A stretch of DNA of 64,000 nucleotides from Amorphochlora amoebiformis (taxonomy: Eukaryota; Cercozoa; Chlorarachniophyceae). The notes under the pieces were generated by a model. The model was not told where the DNA came from. It worked only from the letters and a program-made list of their open reading frames with translations, and searched no databases. The stretch spans positions 62,001 through 126,000 of the forward strand of contig BAAHQB010000024.1 in the NCBI GenBank assembly GCA_054601695.1, written 5' to 3'. Both the position numbers and the translations under genes were made by a program. Positions within the stretch are counted from its first letter, which is position 1, and the number at the start of each line of letters is the position of its first letter. Shown here one piece after another: positions 39,533-64,000 of the stretch.

Positions 39533-40180
39533 GTATGTATATATACACTAAAATCTAGAAAATCTGACTGAAAATTTTGTGTGACATAAGTGGTCATGCG
39601 ATGACGAGACGATGTGGGATTGATTATACCTCATGTATGTCTACGACGGTCTATCATAGTAGTCCTACATCTTTTGCACAAGGCAAAAGACGGTCGATCC
39701 CGATCTCAATCAACGAATAGCACAGGGGTGAATATCACTGTCAAAGCAGCGGACGGTCCGGCTTTAGACCCGTGAAGACTTTTTCAGGAATCTTTTCTCG
39801 ATTGATCAGCGGCACATGATTCAGCGAAAGCGGTAAGCGGAGGGCCAGGGGTGTAAGCATGAGCTTTTATGAGCAGATATTCGGAGCAACAAGGGAGTCT
39901 TGGTGGAAGAGAAAGTTGCAGCTCGCGTGATAATCTAACGGTATGATTAAAAGGGTAGGTATTATAAACCCTGTCAATCGACCGCGCGGACCCGAATGAC
40001 GTTCGAATTTGCCGCTTGTGCACTTCCGTCAAGGGCTAAGGCAGCTAGACGGTTTTTAACAAAAGATCAAAGAAAAAATTAATTCGCGAGCGGAGAGGCC
40101 CAAGCCCCATGGGCATTTTGCCTAAAGACCTCTAGAGAACCTGAAGTGAAGCGACGAGCTCGTGTGTGCATTCGTTGCGC
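38255..40180. other. Intergenic region between genes E and F
   Basis: Contains CTAG-dense DNA (38330-38800), the telomeric block (38868-39135), two near-identical ~70-bp units in TA repeat (39244-39320 and 39406-39472, with ATTGACAATATTACATTTTT), and about 600 bp of unique GC-richer DNA (39560-40180) that should hold the gene F promoter. Confidence 0.6.
38868..39135 (-). repeat. Telomeric repeats with telomere-embedded element, copies 5-7
   Basis: Three element copies (38908-38957, 38983-39036, 39068-39110) in TTAGGG repeats. All start TTAGGATCAGATTATTC(A/G)GC. Each stops after a different length, at CTCCATAGGGG, CTCCATGGGG and ATTGACGGG, directly joined to GGGTTAGGG. Confidence 0.95.
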
Positions 40181-41397
40181 ATGGATGCAGTTCGGAAGGA
40201 GATATCCTGCGTCTCCAAGACCGATGAAACAAAAAAGACTGTTGATGAAGCACAGATCGCTGTCGAAAAGGTGGGCTCAAGTATTCCGTTCTTTCTTTTC
40301 GCATCTCGTGGACATGAAAGGAAGCATTTTAAGAGGGAGAAATTTGGTCCTCTACGTGACGTTGTGTGAATGGTTCTTGCAGGCTGATGTTGATCCCCGC
40401 ATTATCGCGAGTAAACGCAGCATTCGACGGCGAGAAACGAAAGATTCAAGGGCCTCTTGGGATGGAAGGCCGCGGAAGCGGCCACGAATACCCCCCTCTC
40501 TGCTCAGACATGATACCCAAATTCCAGCTAGTTCATCCCAAGCTCCGAAGACGTCATCGTTGCAGGGATTCTCCCGAACGAGATGCATTACCAACCCTGG
40601 GCACGGCCATTCGTATGCATACCAAGTTCCGGCCCCTTCAATCCAACATGTATCGTGCCCAACTGGAGGACCTGGGAGAGTCCCGGTTCAAGAACCTTGG
40701 CGTAGAACATCCTCAACAACATCACCGTATTACGTCCCCGTGAGTACCCAACCTGTTCGCGGCATGGTCGGGGATGTGTTGCAGGGCGGGGGCGCGTCGG
40801 GGATGATTTATCCCACGTACAACGCGTCTCCTGCTCCACGTGCGGTTTTGAACACTCTTCCATACTCCACCTCCGCTCTGTTAACAGGACCTCACTACGT
40901 CCCCGCTCCTACATATATGTATCCACCTCCCACTCCTACATACATTTATCCGCCTCCCACGCACATTATTCCGCCACCATTGGTCCACTCTAGCCACTTC
41001 CCACAGCAAACGATTGTTGACCACCCGCGCGAAAATCCCTTAATCGAACCGCCTCTCCTCTTCAACTCTCACCCTAAGAAAGGCTCATCCCCTCCCGAGG
41101 TCGGCGAGTACTACACCATCATCAAAGCGGGGTGCATGGAAGGTACGTTCCCATGTACTACATGTAGATGACATTACTGATGATACCTCTTCTCCCAAAA
41201 TAGGTCGAAATCGTATGAAGTATCAATGTAACTTCTGCCAAAAGTGTTTCGCTGCTCGATCCAATGTCATCGTTCATATACGCACGCACACTGGTGTAAA
41301 GCCATTCACTTGCCTTAGTTGCGGTCGTGGTTTTGCTCAAAAGTCAAATCTCAAGCGACACTATACAAAGCTGCACATGCCGAAGCCTCAGCGTTGA
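40181..41397 (+). CDS. Gene F: C2H2 zinc-finger protein with proline-rich linker
   Basis: Three exons, 40181-40270, 40383-41142 and 41204-41397 (TGA), give about 347 residues. The N-terminus is MDAVRKEISCVSKTDETKK. A basic patch follows (RPRKRPRIPP), then a long Pro/Tyr/Ser-rich linker with repeats such as PTYMYPPPTPTYIYPPPT. The last 60 residues hold two classical C2H2 fingers: C-x2-C-x12-H-x3-H (YQCNFCQKCF to HIRTH) and C-x2-C-x12-H-x4-H (FTCLSCGRGF to HYTKLH), joined by the TGEKPF-type linker TGVKPF. Two adjacent C-terminal fingers fit a sequence-specific DNA-binding regulator. The introns are short (112 and 61 bp) and lack TA repeat, unlike all other genes here. The upstream start is the first in-frame ATG. 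Confidence 0.9.
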
Positions 41398-41525
41398 GGT
41401 CTCGAAATTTCGCCTAGCCGTACCTTAACCATGGTTACGACTCTCACTGGAGACAACCTACGTGTACAAAGCCTGGTACGTCTAGCACTACTAGATTACT
41501 GACTACGATGCGAACTCTCAATAGT

Positions 41526-41578
<53 letters not shown>

Positions 41579-41636
41579 ATATAATATATATATATATATA
41601 TATGTATAATATAATATAATATAATATAACATAACA

Positions 41637-41673
<37 letters not shown>

Positions 41674-41910
41674 TTTATACAACCTATATAGATATACATG
41701 TATATTTTAAATACTATAATACATATACCTATGGGCCCTTTTTTTATGCATGCATACACACGTACGTATGTATGTATGTACCATAGCATTGTACATAAAC
41801 AGTATATGCATGTACACAATACGAATTGTACAATATCTACGTTATTAACGGTCGAGCACTGGCTACATGTATATAATGATCGTCTAGATCATCGGCCAGA
41901 AGTATACCCG

Positions 41911-42031
<121 letters not shown>

Positions 42032-42380
42032 AGTATATCTAGATACTATATGTGTCTACAGTGTAGGCCTTATACATGTATATAGATGTACATAATCACG
42101 GTAATATTAGAACTGGAAATAAGTTGACCACATAATTTAAATACGTGCACTGAACAGCGGCTGCAATTGTGCAAGTTATAACTTGATATCAATCATTCGA
42201 TGATCACCAAATATACAGGTAAGGGTACTATTACCTCGCGTATACATCTAGTACATTGCCAGTAGTAATGTCGTTCAGTCTGCTCTACGCTCTAGACGCT
42301 GCACTAGCTGCAATTGTATACGTAGACATGCGCTAGACATGACGTGACGCTTACGCTAGCTAATTCTCCCGTAGAATTTT

Positions 42381-42488
42381 AACAGGCTACTACGGGATCA
42401 AGGAAACTTCAAGTTGAATAAACATGTGTACACATGTTTATTCATGTACACATGTTTATTCAACTCCTTGATCCCGTAGTAGCCTGTT
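42381..42488. repeat. Foldback inverted repeat
   Basis: AACAGGCTACTACGGGATCA at 42381 is matched in reverse complement by TGATCCCGTAGTAGCCTGTT ending at 42488. After a 9-bp insertion in the left arm the pairing resumes with AGTTGAATAAACATGTGTAC against GTACACATGTTTATTCAACT. The arms are nearly perfect over more than 40 bp with an AT-rich centre. Confidence 0.95.
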
Positions 42489-43202
42489 CTAGTCTAGTGT
42501 TGTGATCATCATCATCATGATGATACGTAAATACATCCCAGTTACTTGCTGCCAAGACTAATTTCTAGAATTTGCCAGTGATCATAGCGTGAGTCATCCG
42601 GCCACGTTTTTTCTCTAAATGCTACTACTAGACTTAGACTCTAATCTAACTAGTCTAACTAGTCTAAGGTGCAGCTCGATTGTAACTAGTGTAACGTGAT
42701 CGATTCACGCCTAAGTTATCATTATCAATATCAAGTCGGCTTTTCTAGTTTTTCTGGCCAGCTAAGTTCTAGAAGTTATCTAGGTTATACTCAGCGGCAT
42801 ATGATTACTAGTAACATCACTAACTAGATCTAGTAGATCAAAGAGCAGAAGCATCCGAAATAAATTGAAAGCTATACTGATAGTCTAAATAACATAGGAA
42901 GTTTTTGGAAACTTTGGTCTAAAACCTGCCCAGATCGTTATCATCCATTGGATTCATGGTGTCATCAAACACAGACCTAGCAGACGTTATGATTGTGAGT
43001 GCTTCTTTCATCCCCACACCCTGATATTGCACACAGAATTAAATTCTAATTTTAAATAAGATTATATATATATATATATATTATGTACGAATCAATATAT
43101 ATATTTATGTAAATACAAATAAATATATGAATATACACAATAATCTAAAAGATATATATATATATATAAATATTATATATAAATATATGTACATATACAT
43201 AC

Positions 43203-43249
<47 letters not shown>

Positions 43250-43309
43250 CACCTTTTCTGCAAGATGAATTAGTCGTAGGAGGGTATCTGACTTGAGACT
43301 CAGCTACGT

Positions 43310-43737
43310 ATGTTATATCTAGTGTCTACATATATGTTATATCTAGCTACATATATGTGTTATATCTTACTAAATATGTTATATCTAGCCACGTATGTCA
43401 TATCTAGTGTCTACATATGTTATATCTAGCTACATATGTTATATCTTACTAAATATATTATATCTAGCTACGTATGTTATATCTAGCTACATATGTTATA
43501 TCTAGCTACATATATGTGTTATATCTTACTAAATATGTTATATCTAGCTACATATGTTATATCTAGCTACATATGTTATATCTAGCTACATATGTTATAT
43601 CTTACTAAATATGTTATATCTAGCTACGTATGTTATATCTAGCTACATATGTTATATCTAGTTACATATGTTATATCTAGCTACGTATGTTATATCTAGC
43701 TACGTATGTTATATCTAGCTACATATATTATATCTAG

Positions 43738-43740
<3 letters not shown>
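43310..43740 (+). repeat. 19-bp tandem array (CTACATATGTTATATCTAG-type)
   Basis: About 22 copies of a 19-bp unit GCTACATATGTTATATCTA with variants (TACGTATG, TACATATATG, CTTACTAAATATG). The CTTACTAAATATG variant recurs every few units. Confidence 0.95.
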
Positions 43741-43787
<47 letters not shown>

Positions 43788-43931
43788 CTACATATATCTA
43801 GCTACACAGTTGTAACATTTTTAGACTTTACACTGAGCACATGTGTTATATCATTTATATTTCTCTTTCTTTCTAACTTTCTTTTCTCAGTCTCTCTTTT
43901 CTCTCTCTTTCATTTATGAAATTTATGTATA

Positions 43932-43967
<36 letters not shown>

Positions 43968-44121
43968 AATGTATGTATGTACACATGTATATACACAAAT
44001 ATATATATATGTATATATATGTGTATGTATATATCTTTATATATGTACATATATTATATATACATATATATATATACATATTATATAAATATCTATATAT
44101 ATATATAAGTATATAAATATA

Positions 44122-44171
<50 letters not shown>

Positions 44172-44267
44172 CATATGTACTAACCGTAATAACCCTCTTA
44201 TTCCCCTGAGTTCCCCCGCGGATAACCTGCGACAAAAAAGGTTACCTTCCTACATTCTACAAACCTC

Positions 44268-44302
<35 letters not shown>

Positions 44303-44364
44303 ATATACAAAAATCAATATATATATATATATACACACACACAATATATATATATATATATATA

Positions 44365-44448
<84 letters not shown>

Positions 44449-44774
44449 TCGACTCCCATATCCCATACCTTTACTGACCCGCCGTCAACATGAGCCCCCT
44501 CTGTTGCGTATACACTTGTGAGCATAATTTCGGAAATCGGAGATACCGTTCGAAAGACTGTAAGACAACTGATTCGGAATCTAGCCTCTCCTTCTCTCGA
44601 ATTACAGCTCCCTCTTTCCTCACTCCATCCTCTCCCATATCTTCATTCTCCTCCCTTGATCTCTCTTTTCTCTCTCTCTCTCTCTTTCTCTTTCTTTTCC
44701 GTTGTCTATTTCTTACGTCTCACTCTCTCTCTTGCTCTCTTTCTCTCTCATTTTCTGCTGCTTCTTTTATCGCG

Positions 44775-44809
<35 letters not shown>

Positions 44810-45141
44810 CGCTCTCTCCTTCTCTCAATTCTCTCTCCATTCCCACCTAAAATTAAAGTCTTGAGCTGCCTAGCTTTGGGGGTTGGTCCGTCAGATGGAC
44901 CCCCGAACAACTCTCCTGACAATGAAGTTTTAAGGATCAGTGTTGGTGTCGACGTTGGAGATCTAGGAGATGGGGTTCGGTAGTAGGGTTGGGGACCTAA
45001 TAAGAAGCTCATGGTCTTTGCCTTTGACTGTCTCAACCTATGTGTACATATTCTATGAGCTGATATATAGATATTTTCTAGATTATATATATATGTTTGT
45101 ATGTATACACACAGACACACACACATATATATATATAAATA

Positions 45142-45300
<159 letters not shown>

Positions 45301-45333
45301 TATGTAATATATAAACATGCATATAATATATAA

Positions 45334-45386
<53 letters not shown>

Positions 45387-45445
45387 CAAGACAGATACAT
45401 TACTGTACCATTGAAAATAACTACATACGCACCAATGTAATGGAA

Positions 45446-46969
<1,524 letters not shown>

Positions 46970-47514
46970 GGCAGATACAGCTATAGGAAACACCCGTAAA
47001 GTCCTCAATGGGCTCATAATTCGATCCGTCGATCCCAAGTTTGATGAATCCAGCGCACTTCACTGGAATATTCGGTCTGGGGAGCGAAGGAAATATGACG
47101 TTTTATCACATTTCAACAGTGGATACGATATCATATTTCACTAGCGGATACGATAAACAGTGAACAGTAACAAGCCCATTACTTACACTACTTGTGCGGC
47201 GCCAAGCTCGAGTTGGACGTGGTGTTGTGGGATTATCCCGAGATCGATCTCCAGGAAACTCTATGTAAATACCCGGTAGTGCCAATATTGGGAGTCCCGT
47301 TCACGTCGGGTTTGGGTGCCGCCTTGGGCTGAAAATCTCCCTCAGGAGGCGATAAAGGTCAAGAGATCCTATCCTAAAACATTGTATTACAATCTAAAAC
47401 ATTGCTCTGACTGATACCCGAAAATGTGTTCCTTTTCCACCGCAGAAACCTCGTTTCTCGCGCTTGCACGAGGATTTTCACTTGATTTGGGGTAGCGCTG
47501 CATTGAATCCGACC
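46970..47514. other. Divergent intergenic region between genes G and H
   Basis: About 540 bp of unique sequence with little TA repeat between the inferred start codons of gene G (minus) and gene H (plus). It contains an imperfect direct repeat GGATACGATA at 47120-47150. Open reading across 46959-47143 on the plus strand lacks splice or homology support. Confidence 0.4.
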
Positions 47515-63987
<16,473 letters not shown>

Positions 63988-64000
63988 GTGTCCTACATAA

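Noticed and set aside
44590-44983. Ser/Leu frame on plus and Arg/Glu frame on minus, with an open island at 44860-44983
   Set aside because: Most is CT repeat. The island reads equally well on both strands and lacks a partner exon, so no gene was called.

Overview
This is nuclear DNA of an intron-dense microbial eukaryote. More than half of the window is (AT)n/(TA)n microsatellite. The coding sequence lies in short exons (about 17-110 bp) separated by introns that are mostly TA repeat with GT..AG ends. Telomere-type CCCTAA/TTAGGG stretches are scattered through the interior. TAA, TAG and TGA all end reading frames, so the standard code fits. The lineage cannot be fixed from sequence alone; the domain set suits a free-living phagotrophic protist. 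All gene models below were assembled by hand from splice motifs, codon phase and family resemblance, without transcript data.

Layout: 231-2918 (+) is the 3' part of an unrecognised basic protein (gene A). 6973-17600 (-) is a 17-exon PP1-type Ser/Thr phosphatase (gene B). 17793-18838 (+) is a small DUF2439/ZGRF1-N-like protein (gene C), head to head with B. 19656-35591 (+) is a 26-exon protein joining a dynamin/GBP-like GTPase to a C-terminal HSP20 alpha-crystallin domain (gene D). 37630-38254 (+) is a frame-broken membrane/coiled-coil coding region (gene E). 40181-41397 (+) is a three-exon C2H2 zinc-finger protein (gene F). 45446-46969 (-) is a small unrecognised protein (gene G). 47515-63987 (+), continuing past the window, is a gene of more than 40 exons (gene H): DPF motif, UBA, LSD1-type zinc ribbon, basic linker, RhoGEF (DH), PH, BAR.

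The phosphatase, GTPase and RhoGEF-BAR genes suggest signalling, membrane and trafficking roles, but the neighbours do not form an operon or obvious pathway.

The strongest unexplained signals are in the non-coding part. (1) At least nine introns or loci carry imperfect extra copies of the adjoining exon edge or splice-site edge ('ghost' exon ends). (2) A short element with one constant end and one variable end is always embedded in telomeric repeats, at seven sites. (3) A telomeric array starts exactly at a 5' splice site and is bracketed by a duplication of the exon end. (4) Four unrelated minisatellites, all of 11-bp period, sit in and beside the phosphatase gene. (5) CTAG-dense sequence is found only downstream of genes.
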